A stretch of 64,000 bases of DNA from a virus. Location of the stretch: positions 38,421 to 102,420 of the IMG/VR virus record IMGVR_UViG_3300028840_002150. One strand, 5' to 3'. Below are positions 49,383-57,756 of this stretch, in pieces. The position numbers were made by a program, and so were the translations under genes. Every line of letters starts with the position of its first letter. The first letter of the stretch is position 1. The notes beneath the pieces are model-generated. The model was not told where the DNA came from. It saw only the letters and a list, made by a program, of their open reading frames with translations, and made no database searches.

Positions 49383-52300
49383 ATGGCTACCGAATACGAC
49401 CTGATTTACCGCATCGGCGTGGAGCACTCCGAGCAGGGCAAGCAGGCGCTCAAGGAGTTCGCCGCCGAAGTCGTCGGCGCGCAAGAGCGGATCACCACAG
49501 CGGCGGACGCTATCGCCAAGCAGTTGCGGAAAGCATCCCAAGCGATGCGGAAGCCAGCGAGCGGCATGCCCCCGTCCGCTGCGCAGCAACCGTTGCCCGC
49601 GGGGTTAACTTCACCAGGTGCGCAGCGTCGAGCTACCGATGCAGGATCTACGGCGGAAACCGAGCGCACCGCAGACCGTCAGCGCGGAATGCGCGCCAGG
49701 ATTGCGCTGGCCGAACGCGAAGCCGCAGCGGAGTTGGACGCGGTGCGGAAAACCGTGAGGGGGTATACGCAGGGCGAGCAGGAAAAAACGCGGGCTCGGG
49801 AGAAAGGCGGGCAATCGAGGCAGCCAACCGCTCCCGTACAACCGGCATCGCAACCAAAACCAGCCGGCCCGATTTTCGCGGGCGGCGCGGTTAGCGACCC
49901 GAGAACGGCAGCGGAATTTCGGCAAGCCGTCAAAACGTTTGAGCAAGGCTACGCCGCGCAACAGGGCGCGGCACCGCCCCAGGAACGTCCGGTGCCATCG
50001 CCGCCCCCACCTGCGAGGCCCACCGCTCCACAGAGCCGACCGGCTGCTGCAGGCGGTGAACAGCCATCGCGTCGAGCGCAGACCGCAGCCGCAGAGGCGG
50101 AGCGGGACAAAACCGCTCGGCGGGACGCCGGCATGCAGCAGCGCGTCAAGCTGGCAGCGCAGGAGGCGGCGCGCGAAATTGCGGAAATCGGAAAAGTTGT
50201 TGAGGCGTACAAGCGGGGCGAACAGCAAAAAGCACAAGCCAAGCAACAGACCAGGCAATCGCAACAACCCGCGGGGCGAACTCCGCAGGCACCGCCTCCG
50301 CCACAACCCGCACCGCGTCCACAATCGCAGCAGCGATCGTCTACCCAGGCCGCCGCTTCGCAATACGCCCGGCAGCAGGCGCAAATGACTCAAGCCCGCC
50401 AGCAAGGCGCCCAACAGCGGGCACAAATCGCCGAACGAGAAGCGGACGGGGAAGTCGAGTCTCGGCAAGAGGTGGTCGACGCGCACCGACAAGCTTCGCG
50501 GCAAACATCGCAAGACGCGGCCAACAACGCACGCCAGCAACAGCAGCATTTGCAATCATTGCAATCCGAGTACACGGGCATGAAGGCCCAACTGAAAGGG
50601 TACAAGGACCAAAGCCGGGAAGCGTTCCTTGGCGGATTGACCGCGGCCATGCAGCTTAGCCGCGGTTTTGTCGCGCTCGGGCTGTCCTCAGAGGAAAGCA
50701 CCGAGAAGATGATGCGCGGCTTGGTCAAGATGCAGGGCATTGTCGATTCGGTCACCGGATCGGTGCAGGGTATCTATCAGGTTACCAAAGCCATCGATTC
50801 GGTAACGGAAATGATGCGGCTTCGCCGCCAAGCATCTGCGCTGGCCGCTCGGGTGGCACAACAAGCCTCGGTAGCGGAAACGGCAGCCTTGCAAGCGGAA
50901 GCTGCAGCGGCCGGGCAAGCGACTACAGCTCACGCGGCGCTAAACGCTCAAAGATCGATGGGGTCGACCGCAGCATCGGCGGGAATAACGAGCAACGCAA
51001 TCGCAGGAGGCGCAGCCAGTCGAGCAGCGGCAGCACCCGTCACCCGGTCGGCGACGGAAAGCGCAAGCCGTGCCGTCGGGTCTGGCGCAGCAGGTGCTGG
51101 CGGCGGTGTAGCAGCTACAGGCGGCGCGGGACTTGGGGCAACCGTGTTACTCGGAGCTGGTGCAGCGGCCAGTATCGGCGCAGCCATTGCGAGCGGCTTG
51201 TCGACGTTCGGTCAGGCCCAGCGGTATGGCACTGGAGGCGGCGCGGAACAAGGGTCGGTTGCGGATCGCATCGCTACCGCGGAGGCCAATACCCTAGCCA
51301 AAGGTTTGCGATTAGTGGGCGATGAAAACTCCAAGTTGCGCCAAGCGATACGGGAGATGCCTTCTATTTTGCGCTACATGACGTTCGGCGCAGCAGGCCG
51401 CTTTGTGCGGGAATCCGAAAGCCTTGCATCTAGCCAGGAGTTGAACGAGCGATTATCCGAACAGGACGCAAGCCTGAAAGCCAACCAGGAACGCAACCGC
51501 CGACAACAGGAAGCGGAAAACCAATTCAACGCGGAAATCCGCGCAATGGAGGACCGCCGCCGGCAACAGCGGGAGCAGTTGCAGGACCAGACGTTCGCTG
51601 CGACTGATCCGCGGATGCAAAACCTGCGCGACCAGCAAACGCTCGGAGCCGAGTGGATGTTTCGGCAACAGACCGACATGATCGGGCTGCAACAGGGGCA
51701 AGACGACGAAGCGTTGCGCCGCGGCCAATTGCAGGTCAACCGGTTAGAGCAGAACCAGCGCCAAGTACAGACGGAGATGCAACTCCGACCGATGCAATCG
51801 CGGTTGGACCGAATACAGAGAAACCTGGAAGCCGCTAAGGCGGAAACGGACCGCCTGGAACAAGAGCGGCAAAAACTTTCGACCAGCATCGACCCCAAGG
51901 ACTGGGAGCGGTTGAAAGATGTCAACCAACAACTTCAGCAGCAGGACCAGCGGCGGGTAGACCTGTCACAACAGCGGCTCGGGCTGGAGCAGCAAATCGC
52001 CGAAGTCAACAAGCAGGCCAACCAGCAAAACCTACAGGCCCTCCAGCAACAACTCCAAACGTCCAAGCAGATCGAGGCCAGCGCGAAAGCGGCCATCGAA
52101 TCCGCCGCCGAGCGGTTTGGCCGGATGGACAAAGGCCAACAGCGGGACATCCTGCGGGCCAAGGGAAGGTTGGATGAACTTGGGGACGCAGCGCTGGCAC
52201 CAGCCGAGCGGGAAAGGTGGGAGCGGTTCCAGACCACGCTGAAGTCCGGCGGGGAGCTGTCCGAGTCCGAAATGAAAGCCCGCGAGCAGCTACGCCGCAA

Positions 52301-52709
52301 ACGGCAAGAGGCCATGGCCCAACAAGCGGACCGGTCGGATATTCTACGGGCCGAACAAACCGGGCTCCGCGGAGACCAGGAAACAGCCCGGCAGTTCTTC
52401 CGCGAGCAAGCACGGACCGCCGGGTTTGACGAGTTCATCGGCGGAACCGCAGAAGAACAGGCGGACATTTCCCTGGAGCGGTCCGTTCAGCGTGAATTGA
52501 ACGCCAAGATCAAGCAGGAGATGGAAGTCAAGGTCACCGTAGAATCGGAGGAAGAAGCGGTGGTCACCGAAGTGATGAATCAGGTCAACGCGGAAATGGA
52601 TCGGCAAACGGCAAGGATTCGCCAAATCATCAACGATCGGTGGACGCAATCAAAAGAGGCCATCGCGAAGCTTAAAGACGACGATTTAGCCGGTCGCCTT
52701 TCAAGCTAG
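49383..52709 (+). CDS. Tail tape measure protein, 1108 aa
   Basis: Very long, Gln/Ala/Arg-rich, mainly coiled coil (residues 40-480 and 680-1000), with an internal hydrophobic Gly/Ala stretch (about 560-620, ATVLLGAGAAASIGAAIASG) that may cross the host membrane during DNA entry. Position after the chaperones is diagnostic. At about 0.15 nm per residue it predicts a tail near 165 nm. It ends 4 bp inside the convergent minus-strand gene. Confidence 0.88.
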   Translation: MATEYDLIYRIGVEHSEQGKQALKEFAAEVVGAQERITTAADAIAKQLRKASQAMRKPASGMPPSAAQQPLPAGLTSPGAQRRATDAGSTAETERTADRQRGMRARIALAEREAAAELDAVRKTVRGYTQGEQEKTRAREKGGQSRQPTAPVQPASQPKPAGPIFAGGAVSDPRTAAEFRQAVKTFEQGYAAQQGAAPPQERPVPSPPPPARPTAPQSRPAAAGGEQPSRRAQTAAAEAERDKTARRDAGMQQRVKLAAQEAAREIAEIGKVVEAYKRGEQQKAQAKQQTRQSQQPAGRTPQAPPPPQPAPRPQSQQRSSTQAAASQYARQQAQMTQARQQGAQQRAQIAEREADGEVESRQEVVDAHRQASRQTSQDAANNARQQQQHLQSLQSEYTGMKAQLKGYKDQSREAFLGGLTAAMQLSRGFVALGLSSEESTEKMMRGLVKMQGIVDSVTGSVQGIYQVTKAIDSVTEMMRLRRQASALAARVAQQASVAETAALQAEAAAAGQATTAHAALNAQRSMGSTAASAGITSNAIAGGAASRAAAAPVTRSATESASRAVGSGAAGAGGGVAATGGAGLGATVLLGAGAAASIGAAIASGLSTFGQAQRYGTGGGAEQGSVADRIATAEANTLAKGLRLVGDENSKLRQAIREMPSILRYMTFGAAGRFVRESESLASSQELNERLSEQDASLKANQERNRRQQEAENQFNAEIRAMEDRRRQQREQLQDQTFAATDPRMQNLRDQQTLGAEWMFRQQTDMIGLQQGQDDEALRRGQLQVNRLEQNQRQVQTEMQLRPMQSRLDRIQRNLEAAKAETDRLEQERQKLSTSIDPKDWERLKDVNQQLQQQDQRRVDLSQQRLGLEQQIAEVNKQANQQNLQALQQQLQTSKQIEASAKAAIESAAERFGRMDKGQQRDILRAKGRLDELGDAALAPAERERWERFQTTLKSGGELSESEMKAREQLRRKRQEAMAQQADRSDILRAEQTGLRGDQETARQFFREQARTAGFDEFIGGTAEEQADISLERSVQRELNAKIKQEMEVKVTVESEEEAVVTEVMNQVNAEMDRQTARIRQIINDRWTQSKEAIAKLKDDDLAGRLSS

Positions 52710-53365
52710 GTACCTTCGGAGTATCTTCGTATATCATCCTCGCATCCGGAAACGAATCTTTCGCGAAAATTGGAATCGGGCCAAGTTTGTATTGCTTCCT
52801 TCAGTAGCGAAATTGATTCGTTGCGATTTGCTGGCGTGTAAATGCGGCGAGCTTTGCGAGCGAGCGATTCGGCGAGAATTCGTCTGGCGTATACGTGGTC
52901 CGGAGAATCGGAAACCGCTGCCCTCGCTTTGGCGATTGCCGTATCGTATTGGTCCCGTGACATGTAGACGTGGGCCAATACGGCTTTAGCGAACGCCGAG
53001 GGTTCGAGGGACTCGGCGCGGCTTGCGTCTGATTCCGCGTCGTCGAGACGCTTGGAAATGATGTACGTCATGGCGCGGTGGCACAACCAGTCTCCGTTGT
53101 TCGGTTCCAACCGAATCGCTTCACTCCCGTCCCGTATCGCGGACTGATGGTCTCCCGAAAGGGCCTTGCATGACCCCCGCAACGCCCACGCTTTCGCGCA
53201 CGCCGGATCCACCCGGATTACGCGGTCGAAACATGCGATGGCTAGGTCGTCATCTCCAGCCTTGCGCGCCGCTTCCCCCCGCTCCATATCCGCCGATGTG
53301 TCCGGCTTTCCCGAGCATCCGGCCAGCATCAAACCCACCATTCCGATAGCCCAAACTCCACGCAT
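52706..53365 (-). CDS. TPR lipoprotein, 219 aa (accessory)
   Basis: The start at 53365 has AAGGGGAG 8 bases upstream; the longer reading from 53410 lacks a site. MRGVWAIGMVGLMLAGCSG gives a lipoprotein signal with an LAGC lipobox. The mature part is a set of tetratricopeptide-like repeats (AARKAGDDDLAIACFDRVI, AWALRGSCKALSGDHQSAIR, and others), a protein-interaction solenoid. A surface lipoprotein on the strand opposite to all virion genes is typical of an accessory gene expressed from a prophage or early, perhaps for superinfection exclusion; unproven. Confidence 0.8.
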   Translation of the reverse strand: MRGVWAIGMVGLMLAGCSGKPDTSADMERGEAARKAGDDDLAIACFDRVIRVDPACAKAWALRGSCKALSGDHQSAIRDGSEAIRLEPNNGDWLCHRAMTYIISKRLDDAESDASRAESLEPSAFAKAVLAHVYMSRDQYDTAIAKARAAVSDSPDHVYARRILAESLARKARRIYTPANRNESISLLKEAIQTWPDSNFRERFVSGCEDDIRRYSEGT

Positions 53366-53460
53366 TGCCCACACTCCCCTTAGATCGGAGTTTCGCTTGC
53401 CCGCCATCATTATGGGCTGGAGCTAAGTGAACTCGCAAGCTGAACAAATGTACCCCCCCC

Positions 53461-53679
53461 CTAATCGCCATCCCGCTTTTTTTGTTGACGTTTGGCGGCA
53501 CGAAGAAGGACGGACCGGGCCCAGGCGGCCAGGTTGCTCCCGGCTACGGATTTTACAAGGCAATACTCACTCGGAGTCAGCCGCACAAACACCCTTTTGG
53601 TTTGCCGCTCTTCTGGCGGAAGCTGAGGCCTTCCAGTACGCGGTTTGTTCTGCGAATCGTCGCCCATTTTGAAACTCAT
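53461..53679 (-). CDS. MobC/ribbon-helix-helix-like protein, 72 aa
   Basis: The sequence RTGRPQLPPEERQTKRVFVR, then LTPSEYCLVKS and AAWARSVLLRAAKRQQKK, resembles the MobC relaxosome/ribbon-helix-helix group: a basic N-terminus, a beta strand (VFVRLT) and two helices. In a phage it is more likely a small DNA-binding regulator than a mobilisation protein. No good Shine-Dalgarno. Same strand as the lipoprotein, 95 bp upstream of it. Confidence 0.7.
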   Translation of the reverse strand: MSFKMGDDSQNKPRTGRPQLPPEERQTKRVFVRLTPSEYCLVKSVAGSNLAAWARSVLLRAAKRQQKKRDGD

Positions 53680-53710
53680 GGTTTTTGTTGTTGGTAGCTA
53701 AAAAGCGTCC

Positions 53711-53740
53711 AATAAACTTCTACACGCGGCGAATTACTGG
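53711..53740 (+). promoter_or_regulatory. Degenerate two-part promoter element, copy 13
   Basis: AATAAA (53711-53716) replaces AATATC and is followed after 15 bp by AATTACTGGTAG, close to copy 2. Upstream of the gene at 53784 and of the divergent minus-strand gene. Confidence 0.45.
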
Positions 53741-53783
53741 TAGCTCGCAAGATTTCCCGAACCCCATTTTAACGGAGGCTACC

Positions 53784-54263
53784 ATGAAAGTCGATCAATC
53801 CATCCAAGAGTACGCCTCGATCCGGGTCGCCCTGGACGAGGCGGAGGCCCGGCTCCAGCAACGGGAGCAGGCCGTCCAGCGGGCCGAAGAACGGGCCACA
53901 AAAGCCAGGGAGCGGCTACGCGATGCCGAGGCCCGCTACCGCGCCCTGCAAACCAAGCTGCTGGACGCCATGTGCCGGCTGGACCCGGAAACGGTTCAGA
54001 TCGCCGGGGCCCGCAAGTTGCTGAAGCTGAAGCGGGACATTCCCGGTTTGGACAACGCCCGGCATTGCATGTGCCGCGGCTCGGAGTTTCTGACGCTCGG
54101 CATGGTCGGTGACCGCTATCTGACCGTCAGCATGGCCGGCAAGGCGGTGGTCATCGGACCGGAGGAAGCGGACGTGTACCGGCCCGCCTACGCGGCGGCC
54201 ATCCATTCGCTAATGTCCAAGGGCTTTGATCCGCCGAAATCATGGGAGGGCGAGGACGAATGA
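53784..54263 (+). CDS. Coiled-coil protein of the replication region, 159 aa
   Basis: The start at 53784 follows CGGAGG. Residues 10-60 are a long coiled coil (LDEAEARLQQREQAVQRAEE), followed by a globular C-terminal half. ATGA overlap with the next gene. No family recognised; may assist recombination or replication by location. Confidence 0.72.
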   Translation: MKVDQSIQEYASIRVALDEAEARLQQREQAVQRAEERATKARERLRDAEARYRALQTKLLDAMCRLDPETVQIAGARKLLKLKRDIPGLDNARHCMCRGSEFLTLGMVGDRYLTVSMAGKAVVIGPEEADVYRPAYAAAIHSLMSKGFDPPKSWEGEDE

Positions 54264-54502
54264 ACGCGGGCCGTCTACGATTCACGGATCTGGTCGCGGC
54301 CCTCCGTGCAACCCGAGCGGGCGAAAGCCGGGCGTATTACGTCCTGGCCGCCCGCTACTACCTGGGGGCGGATCGGCTGGAGGAATTGCGGGCCCATGCC
54401 GATCCGGTGGGTCGGATCATCACCAACCGCTACGGCGAAGAAAGGCGAATGCCGCCGGTGTTATCGAACGGTCAAGTGGAGCAAATTATCCGGGACCGCT
54501 GA
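54260..54502 (+). CDS. Hypothetical protein, 80 aa
   Basis: The start at 54260 overlaps the preceding stop. Helical N-terminus with RAYYVLAARYYLGADRLEEL, basic. No family recognised. Confidence 0.7.
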   Translation: MNAGRLRFTDLVAALRATRAGESRAYYVLAARYYLGADRLEELRAHADPVGRIITNRYGEERRMPPVLSNGQVEQIIRDR

Positions 54503-54532
54503 TCCGGGGTTGCTTTTTCGGGGTGTTGGGGT

Positions 54533-54549
54533 GATATTGTCGCAATATC
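54533..54549 (+). promoter_or_regulatory. Palindromic operator-like site
   Basis: A perfect palindrome GATATT-GTCGC-AATATC, 17 bp before the GTG start at 54567. Confidence 0.6.
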
Positions 54550-54566
54550 GGCGAAAGGAGACGACC

Positions 54567-55055
54567 GTGAAAACAATCGAGCGACTCGACTCTGCGGTTC
54601 ACGTTAGCTGGATGATTCGGGCGGATTATCCCGCGGTGCTTGCAATCGAGCGGGCATGTTTTGATGAGCCGTGGACGGAAGATGAATTGGTTCGCTGTTT
54701 GCGAGCCAGGAATCAAATCGGCATGGTAGCCCGACACGGCGAGCGCATTTTGGGCTACATGGTTTACGCCGCGATGCAAAAAGAGCTGCGGGTGCTTAAC
54801 TTTGCGGTTCATGCGGAGTTCCGGCGCCGCGGGGTCGGCCGGGCTATGGCTGACAAATTGCGGGCGAAGCTATCACCGTCACGCCGCCCGAGGCTGAAGC
54901 TGAAGGTCCGGGAAACCAATCTGGACGCGCAGTTGTTCTGGAGGGCCATGGGATACCGCGCGGTCAAGATTATCCGCAACCCGTGGCCGGACCTGGACGA
55001 ACACCAGTATTTGTTCCGGTACGCTTTACCCAAAATGCAGACGGCGGGCCAATAA
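54567..55055 (+). CDS. RimI-like GNAT N-acetyltransferase, 162 aa
   Basis: Complete GNAT signature: RADYPAVLAIERACFDEPW (N-terminal helix), ILGYMVYA, the acetyl-CoA loop VHAEFRRRGVGRAMADKL (about residues 90-107) and LFWRAMGYRAVKI. Most like RimI/ribosomal-protein acetyltransferases. It could modify a host protein. GTG start with AAAGGAG; the palindrome immediately upstream suggests regulated expression. Confidence 0.82.
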   Translation: MKTIERLDSAVHVSWMIRADYPAVLAIERACFDEPWTEDELVRCLRARNQIGMVARHGERILGYMVYAAMQKELRVLNFAVHAEFRRRGVGRAMADKLRAKLSPSRRPRLKLKVRETNLDAQLFWRAMGYRAVKIIRNPWPDLDEHQYLFRYALPKMQTAGQ

Positions 55056-55092
55056 AAAACCGCCCAACGGGGTACAACGCCCGCGGGGCGGC
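55056..55092 (-). terminator. Possible minus-strand terminator
   Basis: On the minus strand CCGCCC (about 55087-55092) pairs with GGGCGG, followed by six T residues. No minus-strand gene is seen to its right, so its use is uncertain. Confidence 0.35.
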
Positions 55093-55185
55093 TCGCCAAA
55101 CCGGGCGCACCGACCGCGCCTAGCCAAGGGGATATGTACCACATTTCCCGATTTACCGCAATAGGTACCGCGATAGGCACAGCTA

Positions 55186-55213
55186 TTGACACCCGGATAT
55201 TTTCGGGTCTAAT
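55186..55213 (+). promoter_or_regulatory. Sigma-70-type promoter of the dnaB operon
   Basis: TTGACA (55186-55191, perfect), a 16-bp spacer and TCTAAT (55208-55213, 5 of 6). The spacer holds the inverted repeat CCCG-GATATTTT-CGGG, a possible operator. Unlike the other promoters, this one fits the host consensus. Confidence 0.7.
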
Positions 55214-55243
55214 TGTGCGCTCGCCGAACCCTCGAGGACCGAC

Positions 55244-56728
55244 ATGGCGCCACAAACGCAAGACCGGCGGCCGACCGGGCGGCAACAGCCCGCCGAGTTA
55301 AACCGTCAGATGCCCTACGATTTGGACGCCGAGCAAGCGGTGCTCGGCTCCATCGTGCTGATGCCGGACGTGCTCGATGATTTGGGCACGATGCTGGAGC
55401 CGGCAGACTTTTTCGACACGGCCCACCAAACGCTGTACGCGGAATTGCGGGCCATCTACGACGGCGGCGGGCGGATTGACCCGACGCTGCTTGTCAATCG
55501 GTTGAAGACCGCCGGGCAATTCGAGGCCGTTGGCGGCGCGGCATATCTCTACAAAATTTTTGAATCGGTGCCCAACGCGGCCCATGCGGTCTATTACGGC
55601 CGCATCGTGCGGGAAGCGGCCAACCTGCGGAACCTGATCCAGGCCGGCACCGAAATCGTCCGGGACGCCTACGAGCAAACAACCCCTTCCGGTGAGCAGA
55701 TTGTCGAGGCCGAGAAGCGGGTGATGGGGGTTGCGGATCGGCAATCCGCGCTGGACCACTCCGTGCGCGGCGTGCGGGAAGTGTTGATCGAGGCGATGGA
55801 CCGCATCGAGCAGCGAATGCAGGGGCTCGGGGATTTGGGGATGCAGACCGGCATCCGGGCGGTAGATGACGTAGTGGGCGGGCTACGGCCCGGAGAATTG
55901 ACCATCCTCGCCGCGCGGCCCAGCCAGGGAAAGTCCGCGCTGGCCGTCGGCATCGCCGCGGAAAACGCGGTCCGCCAGCAGAAGACGGTTCTTTTTGTCA
56001 CTCAGGAGATGCTATCTATCGAGTTGGCGGACCGGGTGCTTTCGGCAGAAGCGCAGGTCAACCTGTTCAATATCCGAAATGGGCGGCTGCGGCAAGACGA
56101 GCTATCGCGAATTGTGGCTGCCTCAGGCCGCATCTCCGAGGCCAAGCTTCTCCTGGACGATCAACTGGTCAATGCCGAGCAAGTAGCGTCAGTGGCTCGC
56201 AGGGTGCGCCGTAAGGCGGGCGGCTTGGACCTGCTGATCGTGGACTACCTGCAACTGATGCCGCCCATTGACGGGCGGGACAACCGGGAACAGCAGGTAG
56301 CCAAAAACAGCCGCACGCTGAAACGGTTGGCCCAGGAGTTGAAAATCCCGGTGCTCTGCCTTGCGCAACTGAACCGGGAAGCCGACAACCAGGGCGTCCG
56401 GCCGAGGTTGTCTCACTTGCGGGAATCCGGCTCTATCGAGCAGGACGCCGACGTGGTGTGGTTTGTTTGGCGGCCCTACGAGCAATCGGCCATGAACCTG
56501 GAAAGCGGGGAGACGCCCGGCGTAGAAATCCTGGAAGACGGAACCCACGCTGAAGAAGCCAAGATTATCGTGGCCAAGCACCGCAACGGGCCCTGCGGGG
56601 AAGCCGATGTGCATTGGCTGAAACAGACCGCAAGATTCGTGGATCGGCGCGTCAATTCGGACGTATCGGATGAATGGTATCCGAGCGGGCCTGATGCGGC
56701 GGCGGGAGAAAGGGGAGACGAATTTTGA
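55244..56728 (+). CDS. dnaB: Replicative DNA helicase DnaB, 494 aa
   Basis: The N-terminal domain has the DnaB start (MPYDLDAEQAVLGSIVLMPD). The RecA-like motor has Walker A AARPSQGKSAL (about residues 222-232), LFVTQEM, Walker B LLIVDYLQLM (about 329-338) and LAQLNREAD, then the LRESGSIEQDADVVWFVWRP motif. Length is normal. It unwinds DNA at phage forks. GAGG precedes the ATG and a host-type promoter lies 30 bp upstream. The next gene overlaps its stop. Confidence 0.93.
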   Translation: MAPQTQDRRPTGRQQPAELNRQMPYDLDAEQAVLGSIVLMPDVLDDLGTMLEPADFFDTAHQTLYAELRAIYDGGGRIDPTLLVNRLKTAGQFEAVGGAAYLYKIFESVPNAAHAVYYGRIVREAANLRNLIQAGTEIVRDAYEQTTPSGEQIVEAEKRVMGVADRQSALDHSVRGVREVLIEAMDRIEQRMQGLGDLGMQTGIRAVDDVVGGLRPGELTILAARPSQGKSALAVGIAAENAVRQQKTVLFVTQEMLSIELADRVLSAEAQVNLFNIRNGRLRQDELSRIVAASGRISEAKLLLDDQLVNAEQVASVARRVRRKAGGLDLLIVDYLQLMPPIDGRDNREQQVAKNSRTLKRLAQELKIPVLCLAQLNREADNQGVRPRLSHLRESGSIEQDADVVWFVWRPYEQSAMNLESGETPGVEILEDGTHAEEAKIIVAKHRNGPCGEADVHWLKQTARFVDRRVNSDVSDEWYPSGPDAAAGERGDEF

Positions 56729-57756
56729 ACCGACAGCAAAGCCTTCCTTTTGCCGAAGCAGAAGGGACGCACGCGGATCGAAAAGCGATGTTGCTTTCCG
56801 CTTTGAACCGGTTTTGTAGCCGGGACTTGCACGCCAAGACGTTCGTACTTCGGGTGTTCTGTGTGACAAGCGGCGGCATTTCTGGGGAGCTGCGCAAGAC
56901 ACATCGGGAAATCGCGGACTGCAGCGAATTCGGCTTGTGTTGCGGCATTACGAAGGCCAAGCAAACGATCCGCAAGGTCTATGAGTTGGGGTTCGTGACA
57001 ATCGATGAGCACAGGTACAAGACAGGTGGACAAGATGCCAACGAGTACCGCATAGACTGGGATGGCGTGAAGCGGCTACTTGCAAACAACGCGCCGCCCC
57101 CCGGTAAAGCGGGCGCGTCGCGCCTACCCCCAGTCGCGTCGCGCCTACCCCCAGTCGCCACGCGACAGCCCTATAAGGAATACCTAACCTCTTCTGTACC
57201 TTCTATACCGGAACCGGTACCGGAAGACCGGACCGGAACCGACGTTTATCCAGGAAGGGGGGAAGACCCGGTATGGACCGATCCGTGGCTTGACCTGCCG
57301 GTACTCGTCCAAGCACGAGAGCAGGTTATCACACCGATGGGTCCGACAATCAGCGGCTCCGTACTGCGTGCGATCCAAAGCGCGGATCTGAAGCCAGCCT
57401 CGTTGGTCCGGTGGTTCAGGCGGCAACTCGACCACCCGGCTCCGGTGCTTGCCGGTACGGAGGCTCACTTGCTTTTGGCTTTGGCGGCGGCCGTTTTCGT
57501 GGTCGAATCGAAAGACGTGCGAACGTCGCCGGTTCGATGGTTCAATTCCATCGTGTCTCGGCGGGACTGGCGGAAGGTTCTGCATCGCATCGACACGGCG
57601 GAGAATGTGATGCAAGTGCCGGAAATTCGGCAACTTGCCGGATTGACACCCAAAGCATTTTCTTGCCATAATGCCGATATTCCGCCAATATCAGCCACCG
57701 ACGAGCGAACAACGGGTAGACAACCAACACCCGTAACCCAAGGAGGAGTATCATGA
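56725..57756 (+). CDS. Probable replication initiator / helicase-loader protein, 343 aa
   Basis: TTG start overlapping the dnaB stop, with AAAGGGGAG upstream. Residues 20-115 look like a winged helix-turn-helix (RKTHREIADCSEFGLCCGI, then KAKQTIRKVYELGFV). The middle (125-175) is low-complexity with repeated ASRLPPV, and residues 190-310 are helical. This layout, next to dnaB, recalls lambda O/DnaD-type initiators. The last 30 residues are encoded across a promoter element (57676-57719) and look unstructured. DNA repeats at 57115-57243 may mark an origin. Confidence 0.7.
   Translation: MNRQQSLPFAEAEGTHADRKAMLLSALNRFCSRDLHAKTFVLRVFCVTSGGISGELRKTHREIADCSEFGLCCGITKAKQTIRKVYELGFVTIDEHRYKTGGQDANEYRIDWDGVKRLLANNAPPPGKAGASRLPPVASRLPPVATRQPYKEYLTSSVPSIPEPVPEDRTGTDVYPGRGEDPVWTDPWLDLPVLVQAREQVITPMGPTISGSVLRAIQSADLKPASLVRWFRRQLDHPAPVLAGTEAHLLLALAAAVFVVESKDVRTSPVRWFNSIVSRRDWRKVLHRIDTAENVMQVPEIRQLAGLTPKAFSCHNADIPPISATDERTTGRQPTPVTQGGVS
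57115..57156 (+). repeat. 21-bp perfect tandem repeat inside the initiator gene
   Basis: The unit starts GCGTCGCGCC and ends CCCCAGTC, twice without gaps. Between 57207 and 57243 five ACCGG(A/T) hexamers follow. Together they could be origin iterons. Confidence 0.7.
57676..57719 (+). promoter_or_regulatory. Two-part phage promoter element, copy 14
   Basis: A perfect palindrome GATATT-CCGCC-AATATC (57676-57692), 15 bp, then AACAACGGGTAGA from 57708; it lies inside the end of the initiator gene and serves the gene at 57753. Confidence 0.6.

Noticed and set aside
53366-53410. Upstream start for the minus-strand lipoprotein
   Set aside because: It would put 15 polar residues before the signal peptide and has no Shine-Dalgarno, whereas 53365 has AAGGGGAG at proper distance.
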